Shown: positions 10,401-20,341 of the stretch, one piece after another
Layout of the letters: each line of letters starts with the position of its first letter
Numbering within the stretch: position 1 is the first letter of the stretch
Source: Chitinophaga pinensis
GTDB lineage: Bacteria; Bacteroidota; Bacteroidia; UKL13-3
NCBI GenBank assembly: GCA_945898275.1
Contig: CAMDHZ010000002.1
Span: forward strand, 148,003-212,002
DNA length: 64,000 nucleotides
Direction: 5' to 3'
Made by a program: the position numbers and the translations under genes
The notes under the pieces: model-generated
What the model saw: only the letters and a program-made list of their open reading frames with translations
What the model was told of the DNA's origin: nothing
The model's database searches: none

Positions 10401-10609
10401 TCTGAGGCCATCAAACTAAAAACTCTTCCTATCATTAGGAAAAGTGGCGCTCCAGGAGGGTGACAGATTTGCAAACGATAGGAAGCAGAGATAAATTCTC
10501 CACAATCCCAGAAGCTTACAGTTGGCTCAAGGGTGAGCGTGTAGGTGACTAAAGACACTGCAAAAAGCAGCCATCCGAGTACACTGTTTAACAGGTTATA
10601 TTTGTTCAT
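7427..10609 (-). CDS. DUF2723 family membrane protein (GT117-type, protein O-mannosyltransferase-like)
   Basis: A 1060-residue protein. The N-terminus matches the DUF2723 signature: TLEPTVSFWDCGEFI followed by HPPGAPLFLMIGRVF, with the Asp/Glu pair typical of GT-C enzymes in the first loop. About twelve hydrophobic segments lie in residues 10-680. The C-terminal third is soluble and ends in a TPR-like helical stretch (KALDYCLQVMPHK ... LAKELLRIHEENAKYF). The family is common in Bacteroidota and is thought to transfer sugars from lipid carriers to proteins; the substrate here is unknown. It is the first gene of a two-gene unit with rlmB. Its length and intact motif argue for a functional gene. 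Confidence 0.85.
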   Translation of the reverse strand: MNKYNLLNSVLGWLLFAVSLVTYTLTLEPTVSFWDCGEFISASYRLQICHPPGAPLFLMIGRVFSLMASDPSKVAFWVNMVSAVTSALTVMFMFWTITHLAKKILNKDGKELEFWNTVSIMGAGAVGALTLNFSDTFWFSAVEAEVYASSSFFTTLTFWCILKWENVAHEKDASKWLVLIAYLIGLAIGVHLLNLLVIPAIVYVYYFKKYKYTRNGFLGASAVAILAIGIVQFGLIPGLPGIATKLDYFAVNSLGLSFNSGALLLILLLITLFASFLHYTHTKSAISLYVAIAAYGVMFISNLVINFHLSSLILWGAMTGAIYFFVFKKKAAMDVINLIVLSISFVIVGYSSYAMIIIRSLANPPIDMNDPEQPFSLLSYLNREQYGENPLLYGQYFYARPIRYDDGDMQYAKGFDGKYVEAGTKKKAVYDPKDCTILPRMWADRADYVRAYRDWEKIPEGKNKVSFGKNIDFMLSYQLGFMYWRYFFWNFIGRQNDEQGYGELTRGNWISGVNFIDEWRLGPQKNMPETMANNKAKNTYFFLPLILGIIGLVYHFKKSKEDAIIVSTLFLFTGFFIILYLNFPAHQPRERDYAYVGSYQTFMIWIGLGVLGLVDWLSKKINKNTAAVGATVISLAAVPALMGQQNWDDHNRSNRFTALAFAEDYLNSCAKDAILFTNGDNDTYPLWYAQNVENIRSDVRVINMSLLNTDWYADGLKRQAYDSKPVEFSMTPDKYKQGTRDYVVFFENPELARRYGINTQDFYPLKNILAFINDDADPMGTVATQGGDALRYYPTKKFSMIVNRQECLKNGVVQPEDEQFMVDTIRWEIGNNNLLKADLILLDIIASNINTRPIYWAITTGNDVYLNLTKYFQLEGLTYRLVPITSEVQRDGTTGRINSNILYKNIMEKFKWGNMAEDNVYLDETILRQTKNFRNIFYRLSEQLTLEGRKDSAVKALDYCLQVMPHKQVAYDVFVVRILEGYYQAGATEKANNLAKELLRIHEENAKYFLSFKGKKNSVRQDLEDNVQILNYIWQVVDFHKQTELAADFRKRIDTLQVGL

Positions 10610-10666
10610 GCGTTCAAAATAATTATGCGCTATTAACGAAGAAAGGCAAACATAAATGATTTCTCC

Positions 10667-10674
10667 TAAATTTG
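10667..10674 (+). promoter_or_regulatory. Candidate -7 element for the flavoprotein gene
   Basis: TAAATTTG is an exact match to TAnnTTTG, 28 bases before the GTG start at 10703. No TTTG is seen at the proper upstream distance, so only half of the promoter is recognised. Confidence 0.35.
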
Positions 10675-10702
10675 CGGAGGTTTTGATAGGAGAAAAAGAT
10701 TA

Positions 10703-11935
10703 GTGTCACATACAGTAGTAATAATTGGTGGAGGGGCAGCAGGGTATTTTGCTGCCATCCAATGCGCAGAAACAAACAAGTTAGCCAAGGTTATCTTGTT
10801 GGAAAAGAGCGCAAAAGTGTTGCAAAAGGTAAAAGTTTCCGGAGGTGGAAGATGCAATGTAACGCATGCTTGTTTTGATTTAAAACAATTAGCAAAAAAT
10901 TATCCGCGAGGAGAAAAGCATTTAAAATCTGCTTTTTCTCGATTTTTCACCCAAGATACAGTGAATTGGTTTGAACAAAGAAAGGTAAAACTAAAGGCAG
11001 AGGCTGATGGTAGGATGTTTCCAATTACGGATGATTCACAAACTATTATTGATTGTTTGCAAAAAGAGGTTTCTAGGCTAGGAATTGAAGTGAGATTAGA
11101 AACTTCTGTAAAACGTGTAGCGCCAAGTTTTCATGGAGGATTTGATTTATATCTATCAAATGACCAAAAGCTAGTCTGTAACCGAGTTATTATTGCCAGT
11201 GGTGGATCTCCAAAAGCAGAAGGCTTGGATTGGGTAAAAGATTTAGGAGTAAGAATTGAAACACCTGTTCCGTCTTTGTTTACTTTTAATATTCCAAACT
11301 CAGAATTATTAGCGCTACAAGGGATTGCAGTTAATCCGGTGAGGGTTAGAGTTGTTGATACCAAGCTTGAGAATTGTGGACCTATGTTAATTACCCATTG
11401 GGGTTTAAGCGGTCCTGCAATTTTGAAATTGTCCTCTTTAGGTGCAAGGTATTTTGCAGAAAAAGAGTATAAATTTCAGGCACAAATTAGTTGGCTAGAA
11501 AATAAAAAGGAGGATGCTGTTCGCCAAGAATTGTTTAATTTAAAGGCAGCTAATCCATCGAAGCAGGTTAGTAGTCTCTTCCCTTTTTTGCTCCCAAAAC
11601 GTTTAAATACTTATATTTTAGAGCGCTCTGGAATTAATGAAAAGCTAAATTGGGGTGAAGTAAGCAAAGAAAATTTAAATCAATTGATTCAAAATTTGCT
11701 TTATGATACCTACGAGGTTTCAGGAAAAACTACTTTCAAAGAAGAATTTGTTACCTGTGGCGGTGTGAACCTAGATGACATTGATTTTAGAACCATGGAA
11801 TTTAAACGCATGCGTGGCTTACATTTCGCAGGTGAGGTTTTAGATATTGATGGAATTACAGGAGGCTTTAATTTTCAAGCTGCTTGGACAACAGGATTTA
11901 TTGCAGGTCAGGCTGCTGCAGCTGAGCTAAGTTAA
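10703..11935 (+). CDS. NAD(P)/FAD-dependent oxidoreductase, YhiN/HI0933 (BaiN-like) family
   Basis: A 410-residue protein with a GTG start; the frame offers no ATG before the FAD-binding motif VVIIGGGAAGYFAA, which begins at residue 5, so the GTG is required. Further family hallmarks are VSGGGRCNVTH near residue 50, the IASGGSP turn near 165 and the C-terminal FAD motif GEVLDIDGITGGFNFQAAW near 375. Length is typical. The family binds FAD in the cytoplasm; the physiological substrate is not established for most members. The 3' end overlaps the convergent small membrane protein gene by 38 bases. Confidence 0.85.
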   Translation: MSHTVVIIGGGAAGYFAAIQCAETNKLAKVILLEKSAKVLQKVKVSGGGRCNVTHACFDLKQLAKNYPRGEKHLKSAFSRFFTQDTVNWFEQRKVKLKAEADGRMFPITDDSQTIIDCLQKEVSRLGIEVRLETSVKRVAPSFHGGFDLYLSNDQKLVCNRVIIASGGSPKAEGLDWVKDLGVRIETPVPSLFTFNIPNSELLALQGIAVNPVRVRVVDTKLENCGPMLITHWGLSGPAILKLSSLGARYFAEKEYKFQAQISWLENKKEDAVRQELFNLKAANPSKQVSSLFPFLLPKRLNTYILERSGINEKLNWGEVSKENLNQLIQNLLYDTYEVSGKTTFKEEFVTCGGVNLDDIDFRTMEFKRMRGLHFAGEVLDIDGITGGFNFQAAWTTGFIAGQAAAAELS

Positions 11936-12389
11936 GTTTTTCTAGGAAGGCAATCATAGATTTAGAATCTTGTGTGCCTATTAGAAATTTCTTTCCACTT
12001 TTTAAAATCAATTGCAATCCTTCATTTCCCCTGATGGTATAAGCTTTTTCACCAGCGAAATTGAACCGGATACCCCATCCTCCAAATTCTTTAATGGCTT
12101 TATACTTTCTAACTTGAATGTACTGTAGTTCTTCCCATTTCACATAATAATAAACGCGCTGGAAAGGAAAGAACCTTAAGGTAATTCCATGTTCATCCAT
12201 TCTTGTTTCAAGATTTGTGAAATACAATAGGACAGAAATGATTGAAACTAAAGTAATACTTATTAATAATCCGTAACGCTCGGTTGGATCAGCCTTGCCA
12301 GATAAAATGCCGTAAGCAATTGCTAAAACTGTAATCAGGAGCATGGTCCAAATCCACCATTGGTTAAATTTTTGTTTCTCGTAGAACAT
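11898..12389 (-). CDS. Small membrane protein with PH-like C-terminal domain, unknown function
   Basis: A 163-residue protein with two hydrophobic segments (about residues 12-30 and 42-60), then a soluble domain with a beta-rich pattern (GITLRFFPFQRVYYYVKWEELQYIQVRKY, GGWGIRFNF, GNEGLQLILKSGKKFLIGTQ). The EFGGWGIR and LIGTQ elements recur in small Bacteroidota proteins with a bacterial PH-like fold. No catalytic residues are evident. It converges on and overlaps the flavoprotein gene, with no intergenic terminator. Function cannot be inferred. Confidence 0.65.
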   Translation of the reverse strand: MFYEKQKFNQWWIWTMLLITVLAIAYGILSGKADPTERYGLLISITLVSIISVLLYFTNLETRMDEHGITLRFFPFQRVYYYVKWEELQYIQVRKYKAIKEFGGWGIRFNFAGEKAYTIRGNEGLQLILKSGKKFLIGTQDSKSMIAFLEKLNLAQLQQPDLQ

Positions 12390-12491
12390 AATTGGTTACA
12401 AAAGTGTAAAAAAGTGCCGAGAATTTAAATGTTTAATTAAGGTTAGGCATATAATACATCAAACTTATTCAAGTTAATTTGCTGTATTTTG

Positions 12492-12499
12492 TAAGTTTG
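12492..12499 (+). promoter_or_regulatory. Candidate -7 element for metG
   Basis: TAAGTTTG matches TAnnTTTG exactly, 27 bases before the metG ATG at 12527. It lies inside the open frame upstream of that ATG, which supports the shorter start. No -33 element is recognisable. Confidence 0.4.
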
Positions 12500-12526
12500 A
12501 AGTCAGATTATTTACTAAATAATATT

Positions 12527-14632
12527 ATGGGAGTTGAAAAGAAGAGAGTTTTGGTTACTGCGGCCTTGCCTTACGCAAATGGTCCAGTGCATATTGGCCA
12601 TTTGGCTGGATGTTATTTGCCAGCGGATATTTATGTTAGGTATTTAAAAGCCATTGGTAAAGAGGTTTTGTTTATTTGTGGTAGCGATGAGCATGGTGTA
12701 CCCATTACCATTAAAGCAAAAAAAGAAGGCATTACACCTCAACAGGTTGTAGATAAATATGATGGCATCATGAAGAATGCCTTTAAATCATTTGGAATAG
12801 ATTTTAGTTATTATGGCAGAACCAGCTCTCCCGTTCACCATCAAACAGCCCAAGAATTCTTTAGGCATTTATATGAAAAAGGGGTTTTTGAGGAAGAGGT
12901 AACTCAACAATATTATGATGTAGAGGCCCAACAGTTTCTTGCAGATAGGTACATCACAGGAACCTGCCCACGTTGCGGAAATCCTGGTGCTTACGGAGAC
13001 CAATGCGAAAAATGTGGAACATCTTTAAGTCCAACCGATTTAATTAACCCAAAATCTGCATTAAGTGGGGCTGTTCCCATTTTAAAGGAAACAAAAAACT
13101 GGTTTCTTCCAATGGGAAAATTGCAGAGTACACCTGCTTTTCAAGCCTACATTAAGCGCTTTGAGGGATGGAAATCGAACATCAAAGGCCAATGTGCCAG
13201 TTGGTTAAACGAAGGTTTGCAAAGTAGAGCCATGACCAGAGATTTGGATTGGGGCGTTCCTGTTCCGATTGAAGGTGCTGATGGAAAAGTATTGTATGTT
13301 TGGTTTGATGCCCCAATTGGGTACATCAGCGCCACTAAAGAAGCCCTGCTTGCTAGTAGCCAGCAGCCAGATGTCAGCAGCTTAACTTGGCAAGACTGGT
13401 GGCAAAATGAAGCTACCGAACTCATTCATTTTATTGGAAAGGATAATATTGTGTTTCATGCCATTATTTTCCCGATGATGCTCATGACCCACGGAGATTA
13501 TATTCTGCCTTCGAATGTGCCAGCAAACGAGTTTCTAAATTTGGAAGGTGATAAGATTTCCACTTCACGCAATTGGGCGGTTTGGTTGCATGAGTACTTA
13601 GAAGATTTTCCAAATAGAGAGGATGAATTGCGTTATGTGTTAACGAGTATTGCGCCAGAAACCAAAGACAGCGAGTTTACATGGAAGGATTACCAAACGC
13701 GCATCAATAGCGAGTTGGTTAGCATTTTTGGAAACTTTGTGAACCGAGTTTTGGTGTTGTGCGATAAATATTATGAAGGTGTTGTTCCTTTGGCATTCGA
13801 CTTCAGCAACTCAGTAGCTTATGAAAAAATAGAAGCTTCACAGAAAATTTGTTTTGAGCAAATAGCCGCAAATATTGCAGAGATGGAGCAGGATTTAAAA
13901 GAAGTAAAACTGAGAGATGCCCAAGCATGTTTTATGAATATTGCCCGCGCGGGTAACAAATACCTTGCCGACACAGAGCCATGGAAATTGGTTAAAACTG
14001 ATGAAGAAGCAGTTAAAGGAATTTTGTTTGATGCACTCCAAATATGTGCAAAGCTAGCCATAGCTGCAACACCATTTTTGCCACACACTTCCAAGAAGTT
14101 GGTAGGTTTGTTAGGTTTGAACCAAGTGAGTTGGCAACAGTTAAACGCTCAAGTTATTATAGAAACTGGCTCACAGTTGGCCAAGCCAGAAATATTATAC
14201 AAGCAGGTAGAGGATGAAGAAATTAACAAACAACTCGAAAGGCTTCAACAGATTAAAACATCAAAAACCCAACAGCCAAGTAGCAGCGATTTAGCCGAGC
14301 TTAAGACCAATATTACTTGGGAAGACTTTGATAAATTAGATTTGCGTGTAGGTAAAGTTATTGAAGCTGTAAAAGTTCCTAAAGCAGATAAACTCTTAAA
14401 TTTAACAGTTGATTTAGGCTTTGACAAGCGTACAATCTTAAGCGGCATTGCCGAATATTATCAACCAGAGGAGTTAATAGGAAAGTTGGTAACAGTAGTT
14501 GCCAATTTAGCCCCACGAAAAATTAGAGGAATCGAAAGCCAAGGCATGCTTTTGATGGCAGGCAATGACTTTGGAAAACTCTACAGCGTGAGCCCAGAAA
14601 AAGAAATAGAACCAGGAAGCGTGGTGAAGTAA
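12527..14632 (+). CDS. metG: Methionyl-tRNA synthetase with C-terminal tRNA-binding domain
   Basis: A 701-residue protein from ATG 12527. An in-frame TTG at 12479 would add 16 residues unlike the family N-terminus. Class I synthetase signatures are present: HIGH near residue 25, the KMSKS-type loop as DKISTS near 341, and a zinc knuckle CPRCGN ... CEKCG near 143-160. The final 100 residues are an EMAP/Trbp111-type tRNA-binding domain ([20 protein letters not shown] ... MLLMAG), the long dimeric form of the enzyme. It charges tRNA-Met with methionine in the cytoplasm. It carries the dispersed motif at 14114. Expected length and intact motifs indicate a functional essential gene. Confidence 0.95.
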   Translation: MGVEKKRVLVTAALPYANGPVHIGHLAGCYLPADIYVRYLKAIGKEVLFICGSDEHGVPITIKAKKEGITPQQVVDKYDGIMKNAFKSFGIDFSYYGRTSSPVHHQTAQEFFRHLYEKGVFEEEVTQQYYDVEAQQFLADRYITGTCPRCGNPGAYGDQCEKCGTSLSPTDLINPKSALSGAVPILKETKNWFLPMGKLQSTPAFQAYIKRFEGWKSNIKGQCASWLNEGLQSRAMTRDLDWGVPVPIEGADGKVLYVWFDAPIGYISATKEALLASSQQPDVSSLTWQDWWQNEATELIHFIGKDNIVFHAIIFPMMLMTHGDYILPSNVPANEFLNLEGDKISTSRNWAVWLHEYLEDFPNREDELRYVLTSIAPETKDSEFTWKDYQTRINSELVSIFGNFVNRVLVLCDKYYEGVVPLAFDFSNSVAYEKIEASQKICFEQIAANIAEMEQDLKEVKLRDAQACFMNIARAGNKYLADTEPWKLVKTDEEAVKGILFDALQICAKLAIAATPFLPHTSKKLVGLLGLNQVSWQQLNAQVIIETGSQLAKPEILYKQVEDEEINKQLERLQQIKTSKTQQPSSSDLAELKTNITWEDFDKLDLRVGKVIEAVKVPKADKLLNLTVDLGFDKRTILSGIAEYYQPEELIGKLVTVVANLAPRKIRGIESQGMLLMAGNDFGKLYSVSPEKEIEPGSVVK

Positions 14633-14830
14633 TGCTTAACTTGCCACATTTAAATTAATAACATTGAAGGTTTCATTTCCATTACTTTAAAAAATTGAAT
14701 CGTACCTATCTGTGCTACCTATGATAATCTGTGTCAAGTAAAATTATGTAAATCTTTTTTACACCTGCATGGACATTAGCCCATAAATCAAGTTATTTGT
14801 TAGTTAATCGACTTTTTAATGATTGGGTTT

Positions 14831-17620
14831 ATGAAAAAATTGGTGTTTTTTACATTTCTGGTGCTTAGCACTTCCTTGGCTTTTGCACAACAATTAATTA
14901 CTATCACGCCTGCTTTTGCTACGGCAAATGATAACAATGTGGTGATTACCTTTGATGCCTCGCTAGGCAATGCTGGCATGTTGGGCGAAGCAATGATTTA
15001 TGCTCACGCAGGTGTTATTACTGATAAAAGCACTTCGGGCACCGACTGGAAATATGTGATTGCCGATTGGACCACCAATCTCCCTAAGGCTTTACTTACA
15101 AGAGTGGGTTCGAGCAACCTTTACACCTTAAACATTGGTAATATTAGAACCTATTATAACATTCCTGCAAGTGAAAAGGTGCTTCAATTGGCTTTTGTGT
15201 TTAGAAATGCAACGGGTACTAAAACGGGCAAAACCAGCAGCAATGGCGACATATTTGTTGACATAAACCAAGGCGGTTTTCAGGTTAAGTTGAATGCGCC
15301 ACTAAAAGGTAGTTTTTTCCAAAGCACAGATTCTGTAAGCATTTCTGGCAATGGCTCGCTTAAAAGTAACCTTAAATTATTTGCTAATGGAGTAGAAGTA
15401 GCCAGTGTAAATGATGAAAGTATCATCAACTTTAAAACGGTGTTTTCGGCGTTTGGTTCAAACCGAGTAAACCTAGTTTTGCAAGGAAACAACAATGGCC
15501 AAATGGCTTATGATAGCACCTACATTTTAGCCAAAACCACACCCCTCATTGCAAATGCACCTGCTGGTACAAAAGATGGTATCAATTATATTAATGATAG
15601 CACAGTGATTTTGCAGTTGTATGCACCCTTAAAACAATTTGTATATGTGATTGGCGACTTTAGCAATTGGGAGTTTATGCCTGAAATGTTAATGAACAAA
15701 ACACCTGATAATTCTCGCTATTGGATTAGTATTACCGGTTTAAAAAAGGGTATAGAATATGGTTTTCAATATGTGATAGATGATGCTCAAATGCGTGTAG
15801 CGGATGTGTATGCCGATAAAATTTTAGACCCTTGGAACGACCAATGGATTGCCAAAGAAACTTATCCAAATTTGAAACCTTACCCTGCTGGAAAAACTAC
15901 CGAAATTGTTTCTGTTTTGCAAACAGGTCAAACAGCCTATAATTGGACAACCACCAATTATACCAAGCCAAATAAAGACAAGTTGATTATTTATGAGTTA
16001 TTGGTGAGAGATTTTGTGGGCAAACATGATTATAAAACCTTAAAAGATACCATCGGTTATTTTAAGCGTTTAGGCATCAATTGCATTCAGCTAATGCCCA
16101 TTATGGAGTTTGAAGGCAATGAAAGCTGGGGTTATAATCCTATGTTTTTCTTTGCACCCGACAAATATTATGGCACCAAAGACGATTTGAAAGCCTTTGT
16201 AGATGCCTGCCATAAGGAGGGAATTGCAGTGGTTTTAGACATTGCACTTAATCACTCATTTGGGCAAAATCCTCAGGTGCGCATGTATTTTAATCCGGCT
16301 GCTGGGCAATATGGACAACCCACCGCAGATAATCCTTGGTTTAACCAAACAGACCGCCACCCCTTTGGCGTTGGATATGACTATAACCATGAGGCTACGG
16401 TAGTGCAGAATTTTACCGATAGAGTAATTAAATACTGGTTAGAAGAATACAAGATAGATGGCTACCGCTTTGATTTATCTAAAGGCTTTACGCAAAAAAA
16501 TAGCGGCACCGATGTGGCAACTTGGAATGCCTACGACCAAAGCAGGGTAAACATTTGGAACCGCATTCGTACCGAAATTCTGAAATATGCCCCTGATGCT
16601 TACTTAATTCTAGAGCATTTAGGTGATAACTCAGAAGAAAAAGTATTGGCAGACATGGGCTTTATGCTTTGGGGTAAAATGACCGAAAACTACGCCGAAG
16701 CCATGATGGGTTATAACAACAGTAAAACCAACCTTAGCTGGGGCAATTACAAGCAAAGAGGTTTTGCGCAACCTAATTTAGTAACCTATGCAGAAAGTCA
16801 CGATGAGGAACGCGTTATGTTTAGCACCCTTACATATGGCAATAGCAATGCAAATTATAGCACCAAAACCTTAGACAATGCGCTGAGAAGAGTGGCAGCC
16901 TATCATGCTTTGTTGCTGCCATTAAAAGGTCCAAAAATGTTGTGGCAAGGAGGCGAGTTGGGTTATGAAGTTTCTATTAATACCAATGGCAGAACTGGCA
17001 ACAAGCCTTTCCGTTGGCAATATGTTACAGATGCAAAGCGCATTCGTGTATATCATGAAGTGGCTGCCATGGCTCAATTAAAGCAACATGTGGCATTGCA
17101 ATCAGACAATTATGTGTATGATGTGTCGGGCATGGTAAAAACCTTACGCATTACCCACGATTCTATGAATGTATTTATTGCGGCCAACTTTGATTTAGTG
17201 CCTGCCACCTCCACCATCAATGCACAGAGCAGCAATTGGTGGTACAACTATATGACGGGGGATTCTATTGCAGCCAATATCTTGCAAACCATTAACATTG
17301 CCCCGGGCGATTATGTGATATATACCAGCAAAAAAGTTCTTTCTAATTTGCCATTGCGTGTGCAAAATGTTAATGCGGCCGAGGCTATTGCTCTGTATCC
17401 AAATCCGTTTAAAGATGAATTGTTTGTGCTTTCGGAAAAGGAGAATATCAGCAAAATTGTGGTAACAGATATGCAAGGCAGGGAGGTTAGGGTTGAACCA
17501 AACCTTTTCTCTGCACAACAATGGCGATTAGATTTTTCTGGTTTAAATGCAGGCGTGTATGTGATTACGGTTTCAGGCAAAAACGGCGTTCAAAGTTTTA
17601 AAGCCATCAAACAAGACTAG
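14831..17620 (+). CDS. Secreted alpha-amylase family (GH13) protein with T9SS sorting domain
   Basis: About 929 residues. ATG 14831 is preferred over ATG 14819 because it begins a clean signal peptide (MKKLVFF...LAFAQ). A beta-rich N-terminal region is followed by a CBM48-like segment (FVYVIGDFSNWE, near 275). The GH13 barrel then shows region I (VVLDIALNHS), region II (DGYRFDLS, nucleophile Asp near 547), the acid/base Glu in ILEHLGD near 592 and the region IV equivalent ESHDEER near 655. The C-terminus is a T9SS domain (IALYPNPFKDELFV ... LNAGVYVITVSGKNG). It probably cleaves alpha-1,4-glucans such as starch at the cell surface. No SusC/SusD or other glycan genes are adjacent, so it is not in a recognisable polysaccharide utilisation locus. 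Its stop interlocks with that of hrpB (CTAG). Confidence 0.88.
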   Translation: MKKLVFFTFLVLSTSLAFAQQLITITPAFATANDNNVVITFDASLGNAGMLGEAMIYAHAGVITDKSTSGTDWKYVIADWTTNLPKALLTRVGSSNLYTLNIGNIRTYYNIPASEKVLQLAFVFRNATGTKTGKTSSNGDIFVDINQGGFQVKLNAPLKGSFFQSTDSVSISGNGSLKSNLKLFANGVEVASVNDESIINFKTVFSAFGSNRVNLVLQGNNNGQMAYDSTYILAKTTPLIANAPAGTKDGINYINDSTVILQLYAPLKQFVYVIGDFSNWEFMPEMLMNKTPDNSRYWISITGLKKGIEYGFQYVIDDAQMRVADVYADKILDPWNDQWIAKETYPNLKPYPAGKTTEIVSVLQTGQTAYNWTTTNYTKPNKDKLIIYELLVRDFVGKHDYKTLKDTIGYFKRLGINCIQLMPIMEFEGNESWGYNPMFFFAPDKYYGTKDDLKAFVDACHKEGIAVVLDIALNHSFGQNPQVRMYFNPAAGQYGQPTADNPWFNQTDRHPFGVGYDYNHEATVVQNFTDRVIKYWLEEYKIDGYRFDLSKGFTQKNSGTDVATWNAYDQSRVNIWNRIRTEILKYAPDAYLILEHLGDNSEEKVLADMGFMLWGKMTENYAEAMMGYNNSKTNLSWGNYKQRGFAQPNLVTYAESHDEERVMFSTLTYGNSNANYSTKTLDNALRRVAAYHALLLPLKGPKMLWQGGELGYEVSINTNGRTGNKPFRWQYVTDAKRIRVYHEVAAMAQLKQHVALQSDNYVYDVSGMVKTLRITHDSMNVFIAANFDLVPATSTINAQSSNWWYNYMTGDSIAANILQTINIAPGDYVIYTSKKVLSNLPLRVQNVNAAEAIALYPNPFKDELFVLSEKENISKIVVTDMQGREVRVEPNLFSAQQWRLDFSGLNAGVYVITVSGKNGVQSFKAIKQD

Positions 17621-20094
17621 CGTTCCGATTTCCCTTTTCTTACTGGTTCTGCTTTCCAAGGGTCTTCGGGCCATGCGTGTTTGGGGTAACGGCGTTTGAG
17701 CTCTTTTTTAACTTCGTGGTAGGTATTGTCCCAAAAGCTGCGTAGGTCTGTGGTTATTTGCACTGGCTTATATCCGGGTGATAGCAGGTGCAATACCAAT
17801 TTGGTTTTTCCTTGGTTAATAACAGGTGTGTCGGCAATGCCAAAAACCTCTTGCAAGCGTACTGCCAATACAGGCGTTTCTCCATGGGCAAAGTAGGCTA
17901 TTTTAAGCGCAGAACCTGTAGGAACCACATACTTTTCGGGGCAAAGTGTTTGAAGCATTTGTTGTTTCTCCCAGCTCAAACTATTTAATAGCGCTTCTTT
18001 CAGGTTGATTTTTTTGAAATCGTCATTTCTTTTTATGTCTAACAAGTAGGGTAGCAACCAATCGGGTTGTTGCAACAAGCTGTCTAAGCTTATGACTGGC
18101 CAATTTTCTTCTGGGTTCCAAAGGTGTAAACTTGCCAAGCGATGGATAAGCTGTTCGAAGGGTTCTTGAATATCCAATAGGCTCAAACCTTCTTTTTTAA
18201 TTGCTTCTACGAGGGCACGCTGTACCTTTTCTGGATTGGGATTTGCAAGGGGTTTAGATTGTAGCACGATGCTTCCAATTCTTAAGTCTTTGCTAGCCAC
18301 AATCCCGCCTTTTCTGGTATCCCAAAGAATGGTTTCTTTTTCTTTTACCAAGGGCAATAAATCTTTTGGGTTTAGGGGAGCTGCTAAGAATATCTTCCCA
18401 AGTCCATCCCGAGTATCCATGTGGGCAACGGCCAACCAACTTTCATTGGCAAGGTCGTCTTTATGGCCAGCGGCAGCAATTTTGCCATTGGCCAACTGAA
18501 ACTGTGCATTGTTACCATTTCTTGCGCAAGCAATGCGCTCTGGATAAGCGTATGCAAGCAGCAGTCCGGTTTCATATTTATCTACTGGGCTATTGTCTTC
18601 GGGCACTTGCAGCAAGCCTCTGTAATAAGCAGCCAGCTTGGCAATGCGCGCCATTTTATGTCCTGCATTTTGGTTGCTTCTAAAACGTCTAAGGGCTTCA
18701 ATGCGCAAGCTAAGGTCGATGCCCGCTTCTTTGCCCAAGGGGTCGCGTTCGTCTAGTAAGGCTGCAATCTCGCAAGCCAATTGCTGTGCGCTGGTATCGT
18801 TGGCAAGCAAAAGCATGTGAGCCATGCGTGGGTGGCAGGCCATAGATTGAAGCTTTTTGCCATGTGCTGTAATCTTGTTGTTTTCGATGGCACCCAATTG
18901 GTCTAAGGTTTCCATTGCCATTTGTAGTGCGCCCTCTGGCGGCAAGGTAAGCCAACTGAGTTTTTTAATATCACTCACGCCCCAAGTTAACAGGTCTAAA
19001 CAAACAGCTGTTAAATCTGCTTCTAGAATTTCTGGGACCCTGTGCAGGGCAAGTCTATCTTGCGTGGCGGTGGTCCACATGCGGTAACACACGCCCGGCG
19101 CTAGACGGCCTGCACGGCCCGCTCTTTGGTCGGCAGAGTCTTTAGAAACCATTATCGTTTCAAGTCTGCTCAAACCAGATTTTGGGTCAAACCGAGAAAT
19201 GCGGCTAAAGCCAGCATCTACCACTATTTTTATGCCTTCAATGGTTAAACTGGTTTCTGCAATAGAGGTGGCTAATACAATTTTTCTTCTCCCTTTTTTA
19301 TTGGGCCAAATCGCCGCCATTTGTTCGGCATTAGAAAGCTGACCGTAAAGTGGGTGTATACTAAAATCGGGCAAATATTTTCTTAGCAGTTCTTCGCATT
19401 TTCTTATTTCTGCTTCGCCGGGTAAAAAGGCCAAGGCATCGCCTTCATTTTCTTTTACGGCTTGAACCAACACACGTGAAAGGGTCTCAGGTAGCAAGAG
19501 CAAATCATTTTGCCCCGTGTATTTAAGCGTTACTGGAAACAGTTTTCCATCGCTTACAATGGCGTGAGCCTTAAGCATGCTTTGCAATTTGGGCATGTCT
19601 AGCGTGGCACTCATCACCAGAATACGCAAATCTGGACGCAGAATTTGTTGCACTTCCCGGCAAAGTGCAAGGGCCACATCAGCATGGATGCTTCTTTCAT
19701 GGAACTCATCAAAAATAACCAAGCCCACATTTTCGAGGGCGGTATCGTGTTGCATCATCTTGGTGAGGATGCCTTCTGTAATTACCTCGAGTTGGGTATC
19801 TTTAGAAACTACGTTTTCTAGCCTAACCCTATAGCCAACCGTTTTGCCAATGGGGGTTTTAAGCATATCGCTCATGCGCAGGGCAATGGTTTTAGCGGCC
19901 AGCCTTCGCGGTTCGAGCATTAAGATTTTTTTGCCCTTGAGCCAAGGTTCTTGCAGCAAGGCCAAAGGCAGCAAAGTACTTTTGCCAGCGCCCGGTGGGG
20001 CATTAACAATAAGGGTATTTTCTTGAGAGAGGTATTGCTTGGTCTCGTCAAGAATGGCGGTAATGGGAAGAGAAAAATCGTGCGGGTTAAACAT
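17617..20094 (-). CDS. hrpB: ATP-dependent helicase HrpB
   Basis: An 825-residue DEAH-type helicase of the usual HrpB length. Walker A is APPGAGKST near residue 33; the Walker B box is DEFHER near 130; [15 protein letters not shown] and the motif VI stretch QRAGRAGR near 325 follow. The HrpB-specific C-terminus ends with [12 protein letters not shown]. This is a predicted cytoplasmic RNA helicase whose substrate is not known from sequence. It starts 54 bases downstream of tRNA-Ser on the same strand, separated by that tRNA's terminator, and ends in interlocked stops with the GH13 gene. Confidence 0.92.
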   Translation of the reverse strand: MFNPHDFSLPITAILDETKQYLSQENTLIVNAPPGAGKSTLLPLALLQEPWLKGKKILMLEPRRLAAKTIALRMSDMLKTPIGKTVGYRVRLENVVSKDTQLEVITEGILTKMMQHDTALENVGLVIFDEFHERSIHADVALALCREVQQILRPDLRILVMSATLDMPKLQSMLKAHAIVSDGKLFPVTLKYTGQNDLLLLPETLSRVLVQAVKENEGDALAFLPGEAEIRKCEELLRKYLPDFSIHPLYGQLSNAEQMAAIWPNKKGRRKIVLATSIAETSLTIEGIKIVVDAGFSRISRFDPKSGLSRLETIMVSKDSADQRAGRAGRLAPGVCYRMWTTATQDRLALHRVPEILEADLTAVCLDLLTWGVSDIKKLSWLTLPPEGALQMAMETLDQLGAIENNKITAHGKKLQSMACHPRMAHMLLLANDTSAQQLACEIAALLDERDPLGKEAGIDLSLRIEALRRFRSNQNAGHKMARIAKLAAYYRGLLQVPEDNSPVDKYETGLLLAYAYPERIACARNGNNAQFQLANGKIAAAGHKDDLANESWLAVAHMDTRDGLGKIFLAAPLNPKDLLPLVKEKETILWDTRKGGIVASKDLRIGSIVLQSKPLANPNPEKVQRALVEAIKKEGLSLLDIQEPFEQLIHRLASLHLWNPEENWPVISLDSLLQQPDWLLPYLLDIKRNDDFKKINLKEALLNSLSWEKQQMLQTLCPEKYVVPTGSALKIAYFAHGETPVLAVRLQEVFGIADTPVINQGKTKLVLHLLSPGYKPVQITTDLRSFWDNTYHEVKKELKRRYPKHAWPEDPWKAEPVRKGKSER

Positions 20095-20109
20095 GTTTTA
20101 GTGCTAGAA

Positions 20110-20141
20110 CAAAAACACTCCAAAGCAAAGGCTTCAGAGTG
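20110..20141 (-). terminator. Rho-independent terminator after tRNA-Ser
   Basis: On the minus strand an 11-bp stem (CACTCTGAAGC paired with GCTTTGGAGTG, two G-T pairs) with a four-base loop is followed by TTTTTG. It lies between the 3' end of tRNA-Ser and the start of hrpB and would end the tRNA transcript before hrpB. Confidence 0.75.
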
Positions 20142-20147
20142 CAAGGG

Positions 20148-20234
20148 CGGAGAGAGAGGGATTCGAACCCTCGATACAGTTTCCCATATACACACTTTCC
20201 AGGCGTGCTCTTTCGACCACTCAGACATCTCTCC
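20148..20234 (-). tRNA. tRNA-Ser (anticodon GGA)
   Basis: On the minus strand: acceptor GGAGAGA pairs with TCTCTCC, discriminator G. The D arm begins TGTCTGAGTGGTCGAAAGAG. The anticodon arm is CACGC-CTGGAAA-GTGTG with anticodon GGA. A long class II variable arm (TATATGGGAAACTGTA) and a T arm with GAGGGTTCGAATCCCTC complete the structure. The long variable arm is the serine hallmark. CCA is not encoded; the next bases are CCC. Confidence 0.95.
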
Positions 20235-20249
20235 GTAAAAAAAGGGTCA

Positions 20250-20280
20250 CGAAGATGCTGTTTTTTTTCTCGATTACAAA
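20250..20280 (-). promoter_or_regulatory. Candidate promoter for tRNA-Ser
   Basis: On the minus strand TTTG (20280-20277), a 19-base spacer and CATCTTCG (20257-20250). The spacing is ideal for a Bacteroidota promoter but the -7 box departs from TAnnTTTG at two positions. The tRNA 5' end is 15 bases further on. Confidence 0.35.
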
Positions 20281-20294
20281 ACAACATGCTAAGC

Positions 20295-20326
20295 TTTGGC
20301 GTTTAGCGTAAACAATCCTAAATTCG
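20295..20326 (+). promoter_or_regulatory. Candidate promoter for the beta-barrel gene at 20342
   Basis: TTTG (20295-20298), a 20-base spacer and TAAATTCG (20319-20326), one base off TAnnTTTG, 15 bases before the ATG. It is divergent from the tRNA-Ser promoter. Confidence 0.5.
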
Positions 20327-20341
20327 ATTAAAACAAACCAC

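Noticed and set aside
12479..12526. Longer N-terminus of metG
   Set aside because: The 16 extra residues do not resemble the family start and the region contains the -7 box TAAGTTTG.
14633..14830. Regulatory element or RNA between metG and the GH13 gene
   Set aside because: I see only loosely repeated words (CTATCTGTG, TAATCTGTG) and no stable hairpin, promoter match or known RNA structure.
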